Shown one piece after another: positions 25,926 to 39,929 of a DNA stretch of 64,000 nucleotides (the stretch's first letter is position 1; each line of letters begins with the position of its first letter). A model generated the notes under the pieces. The model saw nothing but the letters and a program-made list of their open reading frames with translations, did no database searches and was not told the origin of the DNA. The translations under genes were made by a program, and so were the position numbers. This stretch comes from Trichoplax sp. H2 (lineage: Eukaryota > Placozoa > Uniplacotomia > Trichoplacea): NCBI GenBank assembly GCA_003344405.1, contig NOWV01000002.1, positions 558,001 through 622,000 of the forward strand, given 5' to 3'.

Positions 25926-26381
25926 GACAGTTTTTACTGCAAACCAGAAAAGGGCGACACGAGCCTTAGCCTCTTCGGAGCCTTATTTACGCATGCGCTA
26001 ACGGATACACTACGAAGACGGTACGATACCGCAGAGCCGCTTCTATTTTCCACCTTGCTCAAAATAGCAATAAGGAATTCACTCGTTGCTTAGTGTGGTC
26101 CTAGACTCTTTTTTTTAACCTGTACCGGTACGATGGGATAACTGCGCATGACTTCTGGGTATCTACAGTCTACAGTACTGTATAGTACAGTGTAGTACAG
26201 TAGAAATCCGCGGTACAGACTTGCGCTGGACGGATGGATGGTACAGTACAGTACTGCATAAGTTGCCAGTACTGCACATTGACTATACAAAACACTATAA
26301 AGGCAAGCACGGTTTGCAAGCAATCGCCTGATTGATTTACTAAACTTTGCTTGCCAAGTGACAAACTGCCATGACTGTAAT
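25926..26381. promoter_or_regulatory. Divergent intergenic region of ATP5PF and homocysteine methyltransferase
   Basis: The region must hold both promoters. It is less AT-rich next to ATP5PF (25940-26050) and carries a cluster of GTACTGTAC-type palindromes at about 26168-26260. I see no clear TATA or CCAAT pair. Confidence 0.5.
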
Positions 26382-29300
26382 ATGGATAAGGAAATTTTAG
26401 TTATCGATGGAGCTTGTGGAACCGAGCTACAACGGCTTGGTTACGATGTCGATGTAAGCTATGCTACTAACTTTATTCATTTATTAAATAGGGATAGACC
26501 TCATCAAGTAACTGTACTTTGTAGCAATGACTGGTGCAGTTGAAAATATAACTGCTACAGTACTGTAATCGAAAGCAAGCGTGGACCACTAGAAGAAAGC
26601 TGGACGTGGCGCTCAGACCCTTCGGGTGGACGGACGTTTGTTATACGATAGGCAGAAATGGCGAAAATAGTAACTTGGTATGGGATCTTCTGGATCTGTT
26701 TTCTTATTCACTACTATTAATTTAAAAGCATGTTATCATCTTATGTTGACTGCTTTCAAGCAGAAATTAGTAAAAGTGAACAGGATTCAATGTAATATTA
26801 CTTAATGTAGAAAATATAAGTTAATTACTGAATCGAGCATCTACATACTGAAGCAATAACAAATGTAAAGTGTTTGCAACATTCTTTAATGATAGGTAGT
26901 TGAAGTATCCGTCGGTCCTGTCCACGTTTTCTTCTACTGGGTCCATGACTCCATGTTGAATGCTAATATGCCTGTCCTTGTTGATCTCAGTATTGTAGTT
27001 TTTTGAATTAAATATAATTATTATAGGCGGTTTCCTTCATTATTCAAATAGAAGATGATAGGATTCATATATGGAGGGATTTCTTTTCAATTTCTTTGCA
27101 ATAAAATTGTTTAGGCAGATCCCCTATGGAGTGCAAGCTTATTGCTTACAAATCCCCAAGTTATCAAAGATTTACATACCAGGTACAGCTTACAAAAATG
27201 GTAGACCATAGTTTAACTCATTATAGTACAGTATATTACCAATTCCAGGAAGTATATCATCATACACTTCAATATCAATCAAGAAGTAATACTGTACTAT
27301 GTTATAATAAGCCAATTATTATAACTGACTACATGAATAACCGATTACCTTCATTGGTCCATCAATATCACCACTGGTATTATCAGATAATATAATAGCT
27401 AAAATGCGACATTTCTGCATGACAAATATCTAAAAATGATGATATAAGTGATCGTTATCATGGTGCGAGATACCTTGTATAGCTCATCAAATATTTTCAT
27501 AAACTTTATGTTATCAATTTTAAACAGTAAATATCCGCTATGATATCGTATTTATTCGCACTAGCCTGCACCTCATATTCGATATCAATAAAATTTTGGA
27601 TTTAAATTTTGCAGGTGATATATAATTATATAATCAGATGTATTATTTTCGTTTACCATAGCTACTTAAATGCTGGGGCAGATATCATTTTAACTGCTAC
27701 GTATCAGGTATGCTATGTCTATGAAATAGAGTGGATACGAAATATTTGAACTAAGATTAAGTCATACAGTACGCGCCAAATAGTTATACCATATCATGAT
27801 TATAGCATACTGTACTAATAGTATATCATCTGATTTCATACTGATTGCTAGCATGCATGCGGTATTTCTGGAAAAAATATCAAATTTTAGGACAATCTTG
27901 CATACTTAATTACTGCATTAATAGCATAGTGCAAAACATATTTCTATAAATTATCCCATTTTATCCAGGCTAGCATTCCTGGATTGGTACAATATGCTAA
28001 TTTAACAGAAGCTTCTGCCTCCGCAGTTATTGCGATGGCTGTGCGACTTGCCATTGAAGCCCGCGACGAATTTTGGGCAGAACAAAAGGTTAAGGAGTAA
28101 CTAGTTTATCAAAAATAGTAGTGAAATTATCTGTAGTAGAAGGTGTTTCCAATGTAAAAGTTCGGATTTATAACTTCTTCATTGAATATTTTACTTACAC
28201 GAATAATATTGTTGTTTTGGTACTTGTAGGCTTGTAACAAAAATGGTACATTATTTAATCAACATCAATATAGTATTAACATAGCAAGATTAGACTTATA
28301 AAACATTAGCTGAATTCAAGATGGTATGGTAAAAGTATCGTATCGCTTATACATTCATCATGCAGTTAGGCGCCCAAAGCCTCTGGTTGTTGGCTCAGTC
28401 GGCCCGTTTGGTGCTTGCCAGCATGATGGCTCTGAATTTCATGGTCGTTATACAGATGAAATGACCATTGAAGTACGCATCGAATATAATTATAGCTAAG
28501 ATTATTACTTTAACAGCAAATGATACGTAAGAAGTTGAAATAATTTCGTGAAAAGCTATAAATAAATTATTCTGAATTAAATGTTAATGTCACATTATTA
28601 GGAGTTAAAGCAGTGGCATAAACCGAGAATCATGGAATTAATACAAAACGGAGTAGATCTTATTGCTTTCGAGACCATCCCAGCAGAGGTTTAAATATTA
28701 TGCATTATTAATTATGCCGATGTTGCATGTAGATGATACAAATGACACTATAATACTACAGAATACCTAGTAAACTGTATAAGTGATAAGTGTGATGAAT
28801 TACTTCACAGAAAGAGGCGATCGCATTAATACAGGTACTAGAGACATTTAGAGGTGTGAAGGCATGGCTATCGTTCGTCTGTAAGGTACCATAAAAAGCT
28901 GATCATAATATATATAAAGTTTAGCAGTTTTCTTTATATTTAAGTTATTGTCATTAATACAACTATGGTTGATATGTTTATAGGATGATTTACATTTAAA
29001 CCATGGAGAGCTATTTGCTGATGTGATGGAGCGATTCCGAAATCATAACCAAGTAGGTTTTCTTTTACTTTGCAACTTTGCACAGTGTATTGTAATTATA
29101 ATGAAAACATCTAAATACCTGAATAATATCAACATAGATTGTTGCAATTGGAACTAACTGTACGAATCCTCAAAATGTTGACGTAAGAATCGTCTAATAT
29201 TATTGCAGAGTTAGAGAAATTACAATACTCTTTGTCTGACGATTTCTTATCTATTACCAGAATCTTATTCAATCCTGCAAAAGATTAGATGCTTACGATA

Positions 29301-29717
29301 AGCCATTTATAGCATATCCTAACAGTGGCGAATCTTGGAGTGTTGACAGGTGTATTAGATGAGATGCGACCCTAACATAATTATACTTTAAGCACATCGA
29401 GCTATTAAACTATCTATAGTACGTTATTACACTTGATAAATATTTTACTTTTATTTGACCAAATTTTAGATGGGATCCGACAATTCCACCAGTCGAATTG
29501 AGTGATTATGTACAAAGGTGGATAAAGAAGGGAATTAGATGGATAGGTTAAAAGAGACTTGCATATTTTTTCTCGGTGATTACTTTTGTATTTACGTATT
29601 ACAATCATTCTACGATTTTTAGGTGGTTGTTGCAGAACTACCCCATCAGATATTCTAAAGATTCGAAATAAAGTCGATGGAATTCCGAAATTAAAGGAAT
29701 CCAAAAGTCTAATCTGA
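26382..29717 (+). CDS. Homocysteine S-methyltransferase, 13 exons including a 16-nt microexon
   Basis: Exons 26382-26453, 27115-27182, 27662-27707, 27969-28088, 28230-28245, 28366-28472, 28602-28688, 28811-28885, 28984-29052, 29138-29182, 29261-29349, 29470-29546 and 29623-29717 give 321 residues. The fold starts with VIDGACGTELQRLG, then DPLWSA, GADIILTATYQ and RPKPLVVGSVGPFGA. The zinc cysteines are C228 (GTNC) and C293/C294 (GGCC), as in the MmuM/HMT family. The enzyme makes methionine from homocysteine using S-methylmethionine or S-adenosylmethionine (family knowledge; the donor is not evident here). The start is the ATG at 26382. The 16-nt exon is required for frame. It resembles MmuM/plant HMT more than BHMT because it is short and lacks the BHMT C-terminal arm. 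Confidence 0.92.
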
Positions 29718-30560
29718 TACAGGAATAATTCCTACGTAAATGTCACCACTGTACTTTATGGCCATATACATCACGTCGGTATAACTAGTTAATTGATCGT
29801 TTGCATCTATTTCGATGCTATCAAGAAAACAGCACATATTTTCACGCTAATATTTATCGAAATGACATTGTGTAATTACAGTAATATCTATATAGATATC
29901 TATATAGTATTCTTTATGTTCATAAACTACTATAAATAGGCGGCAAAATCGGTAACTAAAAATTTTAATAATCTAGACTTAGCATCAACATCTTGTATCA
30001 CAATCTTGTACTTTTTGTAGTTTTGTTAAATATCAGTAATTATCTCCTATAGCATAAAACGTAACACCTGGGCATAAAAAGTAATTTCTTTGATGTTATA
30101 TTTTAAAGCAAGAGACATAACAAAATTATTCAACAACAGATTGAAATTTAAAATATTTACCCGGTATTATAAGACCGAGAATATAGATTTATATGTTATA
30201 AATCGGTTGTATCCATAAAGATTTTTTAAAGCTATCTAAACGCAAGTATAGTATAAATTATTATATTCAATCATTTCAATAATTACGTAGCTTTGCATAA
30301 CTTTATAATATATAAAGCCGAGACTAGTATTGAATTATAAAATCTACAACATTGGCTATTTATGAAAGGCATATGCCGTATATCATTGAAAGAGAAATTC
30401 AATCAATTTTAATAGGCTGTACAATCTAATAAATAAATTTTTAGTATTGAATTATTATAAACTACAATAAAAATGAAGCAATCGTATTACTTTTGCTGCG
30501 ATATTAGATCAATTTTCTGTATCTTTACAAAAGTTATTGTATGAAATATGTAGTATAAAG
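29718..30560. other. 3' intergenic region between convergent genes
   Basis: AT-rich sequence between the stop codons of the methyltransferase and TMCO3, containing both 3' UTRs. There is a short TATAGATATCTATATAG palindrome at about 29890. Nothing else is recognised. Confidence 0.5.
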
Positions 30561-33500
30561 TTAAACAGCCGGCACGGTAGAAGTAGGCTTTAAGATTACA
30601 TCTTGACCAAACTTCCATATAGCAACCCTCCAGATAAATGGGGCAATTAAGAAACTTAACATGGTGATAGTCAGCATAATTAAGTACATCTAAAAGATTA
30701 TTAAAGATGAGAAGTAGATCCCATTAATTTGTTAGATACATTTTAAACTTACGTTAAAAAATATATTGTAAGAACTAAGTGCTGTAAAGTAATAAATCAA
30801 TATCTGATACTGAAATTATTATGACAACATAAATCAAGATGATTACCTCGCGAGAAATAAGACCCATCTCTTGTCCTCTACAACCTAAAACAAAAGCAAA
30901 TTCACTAATTTGTGCTAATCCAGCTCCTACAATCCAATGGATATTATATGTTCTTGGTAGCAAGCACGTCATGACTGTTACTCCAATGAGGAACTAGAAA
31001 TATAAACGATAAGGGTTTATTAAGCTTGAATATAGATATCGTAAATTCAAAATCAGTTTCTCTCATTACCTTAGAAAAAACAACCGCAAAAGTTACAGTC
31101 AGGAGAATTGTCCACTCGTACATAATAAATGTTGGAAATAAATGAAGACCTGAAATAGGTAAAAACGCACAATTTTTCTAAGTTAGCCTTGGCCCTACTA
31201 GAATAAATTGAGTAATGATCTCCAAAACACGCAAAAGTAAGTATTGCTATAACCTCACGATAATATTCCTGATTAGAACTGTAATTTTACAACTTACCCA
31301 TACATGTAAAAAATATACATGCAAAGAAATCACGTAATGGTTCTATCAGCTCTGTAATCTGTTTGAAAAGTCAATCGATTAATTTCGATGTATTATTGCA
31401 ATGATATGCTATACGTATTATCACTATTACAGCATTATAACCAGTATGATTTGTAACTATTTGCCTGGCGCTATCAGGCTACGTTTACTAATATTTATCA
31501 ATGTACAAAGAAGTTAATTATACCTTTTCAGCCATATGGTGACCTTGAGCACTTATCATAACACCGGCCATGAAACAGCCAAGCTCCATGGAGACATTTA
31601 GAGCATCCGTTATCTAATAATAGACCAATACACGCACATAAAGTAATAAGTCATAATATGCAGTTAATTTGTAATTAAACCAGGAAAATAATTAAAAATT
31701 GATTGCCATTCATTAATAACTTGATTCTCCTCTTACCAATAACATGCTATACGCCAATGCTAGTGCTGCAATGCATAGCATTTCATTGCTATTCAGATTT
31801 TGAATTAGTCTATAATGTAAGGATGACAAATATAATTTACAGTTAGCTTTGATCTTACTATAGTATAGTATTTCATCCAGGGCATACATTTTGGTCCAGA
31901 AAGAGAAGTAATTTTATAGTTTTATAAGTATTACATACATGATAGAGCAATACATAATACATATGATACTATCTATGAATAGATTGCCACACCTTAAAAA
32001 GACGTATAAAAATAATCGGAAATGATATTTTTAATTTCAAACCTAAAAAAATGGCCAACAACGTATCTGCTTAATATAAAGCACAATAGGACAAGGCCAA
32101 CCAATGATCCAATTAATTTCAGGCAGACCATAACTGTACCCATGGCTCCACCGTCTGCTGTTGCTGTTTTTCCAGCTAGCGCAGGCAAGATTGCAATTAA
32201 TAAGCCAAGCATAACATCTTGCATGACGAGAACGCCTAATAAATGACTCTCATAGTCCTTTTCTGGGCATCTTCCACCTACGAAATAAATCAATAAGCCA
32301 AAAATGTTGGATTGCTTTGATTTAGTATCAAATATCCAAAAATTAATAGGAAATGCTCACAAAGAGAATAAAATATTTGAGTCAATTATTTGCTAATTAG
32401 TACTTTTTAGTCTCATTATACTAATGGATTAATTCACCTACTTTTAATAGACGGACTGGGAGGTGTATTTTGAAAAAATTTTACAATAAGAGGTGTACTA
32501 GAAATAGATAACGAAGCTGCAACAAAAAATGTCTGATTGGGTTTAATGCCGAAGATAGCGCCCAAGATGAGACCACCAGAAACTAAGCCCAGTAGTTCTG
32601 CAGCTGTGCCAAAGACAGCAGTCTTCCATATCTATTCGAGAAAGATAAGCCGTACGTAAGGAATTCTTCCGTCTCATATATTTATCTTAGCAAAGTATAT
32701 AGTTGATTTCTATTAAGGTCTACATACCCTTTTAACACGATCTGGTGAAAATTCCATGCCAACAACAAATAAAATATACAAGACACCAAACTCTCCTAAG
32801 GTTTCAATTTGAACTAAATTCTAATTTAATCAGAAATTTAAATGATTGATTACAATTATTAAATTGTACGGAAAAAAAAATATATATTTCTACAAATGCA
32901 AATTCATGTTACCCGAGATGTGCCTCTTTAAAAGGAGATATAAAATGGGGATATAAAATTTTATATCTATACTGTAGATTGCGGCTTTGCAATATCCAAA
33001 AAGGTATAGTATGAGAATTGATCAAATACTGGATAAGCGAATAAATAATTGATAAGGAATGCAATCCCTCATAGAGAGTAGAGTATCATCGAATTTTCAA
33101 ATTAAGATACTAGTCCACGTTAGTAAGGTAATGTATCGATTATCGGCTGATTGCAAATTATCTCTATCATGAATTTTGTCGCAAAAGTAGTTTGTGATAT
33201 TGCCAAATGCTTTTCAAGTTGATTAAGGTAAATTCATGTATAAATATGCATGAATTTTTCATTTATGCATATTTAGAATAGCGTAGAGTAATTTAATACA
33301 GTACTTCAAGGATAGAAAGATAGCAGACATGGATGACTCTTATTTTACACTATCATAAAATAAAAGGTAGAAAAATTGAACATTTATATCCTTTAATTTA
33401 TGCTATCTTATAGGGGTAGTTAGTGAGTTGACATCATAACGATAGGAAACTGATCGCTTTAATATTCAATGGATGTTTTGTTACATAATATTTGATGAAT

Positions 33501-34749
33501 GAAAAACTGAATCTTTATAGCGGTAACTTTTTCATTTATATCGCCATGAAATAGCAAATACAAATTCAATATTGGATATTTATTATCTTGATAACTGAAT
33601 CCTATTTGAATATTTTGATGATTGCTAAAAAAATTTGGGACAGGTTTGAATAGTAGTGTAAGAATTATGTCTGAAAGAGAATCTTTCAGCGTACATATTA
33701 TCATTTTTAACAACTAACAGCCGGTTACTAACCTTTAATGCATTTTCTCCTGATGGGCCAAGAATCATACCGCATAAGATAAAACCAAACATGGCTGGTA
33801 AGGTTAATAGGGAACAAAACCATCCGCAAAGGAAAGCCATTAAAATGATAAAAACAATATCTTGTATAAGATGGTGATCTTCATGTGGTATAGTAGCATC
33901 TTTGGGTTTACTGAGGACATATTGATTACTTTTAGAATCAATCAAAATGGATAATCCGCGATCTTCAGCTCCATCTTCTTGGCTTCCTTTCTGATGTTTG
34001 GAATTGTCCAGGGCGTCAGCATCGACTTTAATGACAGCTTGTATTCTTGCACCTTTTAATTTTTTAGTCTGTTCAAAAATATCTTCATGCAATTCTGCTT
34101 CTAAGCGATCAGCAGCAACAATTAAACCTTGTACGACATCGTCCATAATTTTCCCCATTGCACCAGAATCGTCACTATCGGTTGGATCAGTTTGATTTTC
34201 GTATTTCTCTACTTTTTCAACAGCGTCCATATAACGTTCAGCTTGTAGAATAGCATTATACTCTTGTTCTTCTCTTAATGCAGCTTTACGTAATGATTCT
34301 AGTCGTCGTTTAGATGCTAATTTAAAGCCTTCAATGCTTTGATAGCCACCTCTCAAACTTCGTCGTAAGCTATTTAATGAGCTGTAAAATGTTTGCTCAC
34401 TTTCACGTAACTCGCGTACAAATATACGGAAAGTATTGGCACGAACCCGTTTCTCTTTTTCACCTAATCCTTGATTATCTTCTACTTTATGGATCGCTTC
34501 ACCTAATTGATTAATTACTTTACGATTAGTTTGTAGTAGAGATTCAACAGCGACACATGTTCGAGCATTCCAACGCTTAAAATAGCGCGTATCATTCGCT
34601 TTGGATATAGATTGATTATTTCGGTTTGATTTATGCGCATTGGGCTTATTCTTGTTAGAAGGCTGATTAAAACTGATTCCTAATTGCGAATATAGCGCTA
34701 AAAAGAGGAATGCCATCAACAGCCAGGATGATCGTCTAGTTTTCAACAT
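30561..34749 (-). CDS. TMCO3: TMCO3-type cation/proton antiporter, ten exons
   Basis: Minus-strand exons 33733-34749, 32728-32820, 32442-32631, 32043-32277, 31737-31809, 31524-31613, 31298-31358, 31070-31149, 30847-30993 and 30561-30689 give 704 residues (human TMCO3 677). The start is the ATG at 34749, followed by a hydrophobic signal-like stretch (LLMAFLFLALYSQLG). Residues about 55-240 are charged and helical, consistent with the luminal coiled coil. The rest is a CPA2-type monovalent cation:proton antiporter domain: TLPAMFGFILCGMILGPSG, then NLVQIETLGEFGVLY, EFSPDR, SLSISSTPLIVKFF, VSMELGCFMAGVMIS, VGAGLAQISEFAFVL, and the end SREMYLIMLTITMLSFLIAP. The junction SRE/MYL joins phase-0 exons exactly as the human sequence reads. 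Transport activity is inferred from the family. Confidence 0.9.
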
Positions 34750-36159
34750 GTTAAGAAATTGTCGAACGCAGCAACGCCGGTATGGATTGATTATTAATTT
34801 TCTGACTAGAATAGTCACCAGTTGCCTAGTTGAAAGAAATTCAATTAATCAAGGATATCTTTCAAGATCAATTGATGTGATTTATTGCCTGTAATCTATA
34901 TCCTACGGCATTTATATTAATTATCAAAGTATGCAACAGCTACATCTTCGTGTAGACATATAGAGTATGTTTTCGCAGGATAGCAATGTCTTTCGTATGG
35001 CTGTACAAGCTTAAAAAGACTATCAAGGCAGCTTAGTTTATCATCATTTTATAACACTTTTATAAAACTTTTCATAAACGTAGGTTTGTAAAAGTGGTGA
35101 TTTGAATAGCTTATGTTTCAGCAAGCTTAGCATGCATACTAAAGTAGTGCTGCTCGTCGTTTTATGAAACTTTTTCACAAGAATAGACGGTGCAGTAATG
35201 TCCAAGCTAGCCTAGACAAAGTTGATACTCTTATGACTATTTCTGATTATGATAGTTATTTCAGCGATATTGAAGTTGATCAAATTTGACAAATATCACT
35301 ATTTTCTCTTCACAATGGCAGAATCGAGAGTAGAACATTTTTTAAAAGAGCAATAACAGCCAAAAAATGCTCGCTTCTCCAATGTTATTAAATGGTTAAT
35401 ATTTCCTCAGATTGGCAGGTCGCTGATGGGTGAGGAATATTTAACTGGGTTCTAATATCATAGAACTAACCAAGTTGATCATTGTAACCATCTAAAAAAT
35501 TACAAACAAGTCGTTGCGAGATTGAACTCGTATATCCTCTCTTTTAGACTATCATTTCAATCTTAATGATACTAAGAATAAAAGACGAACTTCCGCTTGC
35601 AGTTAGCGTATTTTATATTTTCGGAATACGTAAAGTTGAACATCTAATAGATATGGTGGGTTTACGACGATAAAATGGGGTTGAATCTATACTATGGATG
35701 AAGATCATCAATTATTGATTCTTACTTCCATGTTGCTCACTGTTAGTCAATTCTTAGTACAAAATCACTATTAATGATGTCAAGGTAGAAAATATAAATA
35801 TTTCACGTCATGGATTTACCTTATGCTTAATAGTAACATCTGCTAAATACTATCTACGTTGTAACGTACTGCTGACTATAGTCGTTGTCGATTAACTTTT
35901 GCATCTTGTTAGATGTACGAAAGGGTTACAACATCAGAGATGCCTTTTTGATATCTCCACTGCCTTTTGATCGCTATGAGATGATTAATGATACTTTCTA
36001 CTAGCTTAAAACTGATCAAAGATTTCGAATTAAGGGAGGATACTTGAAACAAATCACGTTTCTAATAAATAGAAATGCTTTTACTAGGTATACAATAGCC
36101 ATATCAAGACTGGATATGGTTGTGTTTGTGTGAGTAAAGCAAAATACCGACTCAAACTT

Positions 36160-36530
36160 AAATTGATTAGTAAATGAAGCAAGATATGATATCGTACAAC
36201 CATATTAGAAATTAAACATTGCACTATAGAAATATGAAAAGTCAGCGGTTAGAACTGAAAATAGTTTAGCAAATGAAGAAGAATTGATGTGTTGCAACTG
36301 CATCAAAATTAAACTTAGCACTATAGAAATATAGAAAGGAAGAGACGGCTTTGAATTCAGACTCATTTAGTAAATGGATGCGAAACGGCATCTTAATTAA
36401 ACAACCAGAGCCTTAGAAATAGGCCTAGCGATGGTTCCAATTTAAAATTGTTTAGTAAATGTAAAATAAATGTTGTGTGCTATAGCTGTATCAAAATTAA
36501 ATTATGACAGCATAAATTATGTAAAGGTGA
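36160..36530. repeat. Degenerate tandem repeat of roughly 90-100 bp, four copies
   Basis: Each copy contains a version of TTTAGTAAATG, then CATCAAAATTAAA and GCACTATAGAAATA. The copies are strongly diverged, so this is an old array. No coding content is seen. Confidence 0.55.
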
Positions 36531-37949
36531 AATGAACTTAAAATTGTTTCATGTGTCAATAAAAAGTAAGGTAGTTATTCGTGAATAAGAGAAATTAGTA
36601 ATTCTACATTGACGCTAGTTTATTGAATTTCAAGTAGCTTTTAAAGCTGTAACTTTAACACTAATTAATAGCACAATATTGGCTCGGTATGATTTACATA
36701 TAGATTAATTAATAATGATAGAAATTGGTTCGCGTAAAGGTAAAGAAAGGCTTTAAAGGAAGGTATGATTTTGTATTACTTTCTTCAACAGCAGCGCCGA
36801 TCATACATGTATTACAATCTATCATCTTCTTTTGCAACATGAGTTAGTTAGTGCAATAACTGGTAGCGGAAATGGGAAAGCTTAAAAAAGTGGGATGTAA
36901 TATTTTGTTTTTACCTCTAATTTGAAACATCCACAGTATATCATGTTATGATCAATCGTTATTTAATTTCAATTCACAATTAAGGAACGTTATATACAAA
37001 GTGAAAGTTAAGATGAGTTTTACAACGTTCTCACTATAATTTCTAGATTATATGGATAAAAATGAATTATCCTTTTGTTGGTGAATGAATAATAAACTAG
37101 TACCATGATAAAATTGAACGCTAGTACTATAAATCTAAGCGAAATTGCCTAAGAATGCCATTTTCTTAATACAATATGAGGGGAATATTTGTTGAAATAA
37201 AATTGTCGATATTGAAATAATAAAAGAAAAGACGGATAAAAGTTATTTTCAATGCATAAGAAATAATGATAAAACTGTATAAAATTAAGAGGGAAAATTA
37301 TTAAATTTGAAATGAGTTTACATTACTAGAAGAAAATATCGAATAGCTACCATTAAAATGACTCAAAAATTCTACCTTTTCTCTGTAGAATGACTTGAAG
37401 ACAGAATGGTCGAATAAAATAATTATTTAAAGGAAAGAATGTTACAGAAATGATGTATGACATATGAAATTGGTAAAGTAGACGTCATAAGTTGGAACAT
37501 ATGGTAGTACATATGGTTAGAACTATTTTTAAAAGAAAATAAGCCGAGGATGATATGAGGCAATAGGTTGTAGATCCAACTGTGCATCGGTATTTAATGA
37601 AGTAGTACTTACCCTTCCGACATTGACTAAGAGAATTGGCCAGTATCAAGAAGGATGAGATTGTTGCGTTGATTAATTAGCTAAGTACGCCAATTTAACT
37701 AGATTATCGTATCATGGATCATTTATTGCAAATCAATGGATGATTAATAATATCAAGCGCAGTCCGATAGGGATAATTATGATATGTAGTAGATCAGTAG
37801 GATTAGAATGCTAATCCGTTAGGAAAGAATAAGACTACAGTACGGGATGGATAATACTGTGGTTAAGCAACATGAACAACGAAAATTAGTAATTGTTTGG
37901 CCTAAATATGTGCATGAAATATTGCACTCAGTAAAGTAAACATGTATGG

Positions 37950-38102
37950 GAAAGTAGCGCGAGCACAGGCTTCTACTACTAGCTTTCATGAATAAAACTA
38001 GCGAATACCTTCTACAGCATGTCGCTACTTTCTATACTTTTATAGCGGCAACAGCGCGAGATTAAGAATTCTTTTCTAGTCTTAATCACTTTGTCGCGTG
38101 CT
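37950..38102. other. Two adjacent hairpin-forming segments
   Basis: The first runs from GAAAGTAGCG (37950-37959) to its reverse complement CGCTACTTTC (38023-38032), with an inner CTAGCTTT/AAAACTAG pairing. The second (38053-38102) has GATTAAGA paired with TCTTAATC around a 12-nt loop and an outer AGCGCGA/TCGCGTGCT stem. They could be a small mobile element remnant or a structured RNA; no family is recognised. Confidence 0.4.
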
Positions 38103-39929
38103 GCACCATTTACATTTCATACATGAAGTTGTTCTTCTTATGTTGAAAATGATTGTACTGTATATATACAGTATAGTATGATTAGTCGTTCGACATGCTA
38201 TTATAAACTAATGACCGAAATTTTCTTTCTTTATTACAGTTGTTTTGTGATAGCACAATTCTGATAGCATGTACCACAGCTTGTTAAATCAATGAATTTT
38301 TCTTCAATTGATTTATAATTATTGAAATTGAACGTATCTCTTGACTGCAAGATTTTGTAATTGTGCCCATTACTTCTGTGTTGGTATAGTATTTTATGAA
38401 GCACTTTATTCTGGAAGAATCTTCCCTAATAATACAGTGTACTAGCTGATTGTAATATTAGCTGGTCGTTGCTACTAAATTGCGTTTTCTAGCTGAGTCA
38501 GATATAGCTCTGTGATGGTTTGATGGGTAATGACAGGCCTAAAGTTACTAATATTGCCGTACCCTAAAATCGATTTTAGTATTCCTAGGGTTTGAATCTA
38601 TTTTAGGGAAGAAATTCGATTGCATTTTACAACAATATATTTGATTTACCATGACTATTTCATTATTGGCTTAATAGGGAAGAATATTGGCGTTGAATCA
38701 GGGGATTTGGTTGATGTCCTAAAAAGCGCTCTATTTTAGGTGTTGGCATCGTTAATTTAATTTAATTAATGTACTAACCAATTTCGCTTGGGCAGTCCAT
38801 TTATTTTACTTTACTTTATACGGGTGTACAGTAAATCGTATGGAGTATAGTCCATAGTTGGCCTAACTAAACATCCTTGTTAATAAATACATAGACACAA
38901 TATTCATTTACTTTAGTTATTTCTAGCACTTTATTTATTGATACAGTATTGCATTAATTTGTTTATCTTTCGGTTTAACCAGTATTTCAAATTGACATCC
39001 TTGCCAAGTATGAGGTTGAAGAATTTCATTTTTTTAGTAGGTCGATATTGATGTTTTAAAAGTGATTCTAGTTGGATATTTTTCTACTTTTCACGATTGT
39101 AGCATCTGTTATGCAGTTGAATACAAGTCAGAAGGACTTGTAGTGGCTACGGGTATTTTAAACTGGATTGATCTTGTCTCTACCTCTCCATGAAATCGAT
39201 TCAATCATGATGATAATATGTGAGCTAGTTTCATTCACTCTACAATTTCTTTTACTCAAGTCAATATACCTTGAATAAAAAGAAGGATACTGTCATTACT
39301 ATGCACAATAACATAATTCCAACGGTTGCATACTTGGTATACGCATAAAATCGTATCGATTAGAAAGCTACAGCAGTCATGAGGGTGGAGCATTATTTTT
39401 TCAAAGGCTTTTACCCAACTATAACGGAATAGACTTTGTACAGAGGATTAGTGAGGCACAGACCAGGAGAAGAAAAGCCAGATTTGCCTTACTGGCAGCC
39501 GGCCTACCCAATCTTACTGATGGAGGCGTTAGAATATAGTTTATCTAGCGTATGAATTGATCCTGTTGATTTTGCTTGAGTTATGAACGTCCACCTGAGG
39601 AAGAAATCTCTACCTCAATCATGGACTACTCCCAAAAAAGTTGATTGCTGCAGTATGATAGTCTATGACCGAGTTGACAGCGGGTCGTATTATCCTCAAT
39701 GATGATTAATTGACGATAATAGATCACTTTGACAGTTTATTTTTCCAGTTTTATGCCAGTTCACGTCTATAGTCTTTGAAAAATGGCATAAAACTTGGAA
39801 ATTTGGCTGTGAGAGTGGCCATCATAGAGGTAAAATTGTATTCTCCTATGGCTGTAAAACTACGACATTAATTCATTCAAGCCATTTCTGCTTCGTTAAC
39901 GTCTTAGTACTGTCACTATGCTGGTATGA

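Larger units (their letters stand above)
34750..39900. other. Long apparently non-coding region
   Basis: About 5 kb of AT-rich DNA with no frame over about 60 codons and no recognised gene. It holds a degenerate repeat at 36160-36530, hairpin-forming segments at 37950-38102, and an inverted repeat CCCTAAAAT...ATTTTAGGG at 38562-38608. It contains the TMCO3 upstream region and the distal upstream region of glycogenin. Confidence 0.5.

Noticed and set aside
30740-30775. Candidate short exon between the last two TMCO3 exons
   Set aside because: It has plausible splice borders but breaks the frame. Joining 30847 directly to 30689 restores the conserved SREMYLIMLT sequence.
34750-34818. N-terminal extension of TMCO3 to 34818
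   Set aside because: It begins with GTG. The ATG at 34749 directly precedes the signal-like hydrophobic stretch.
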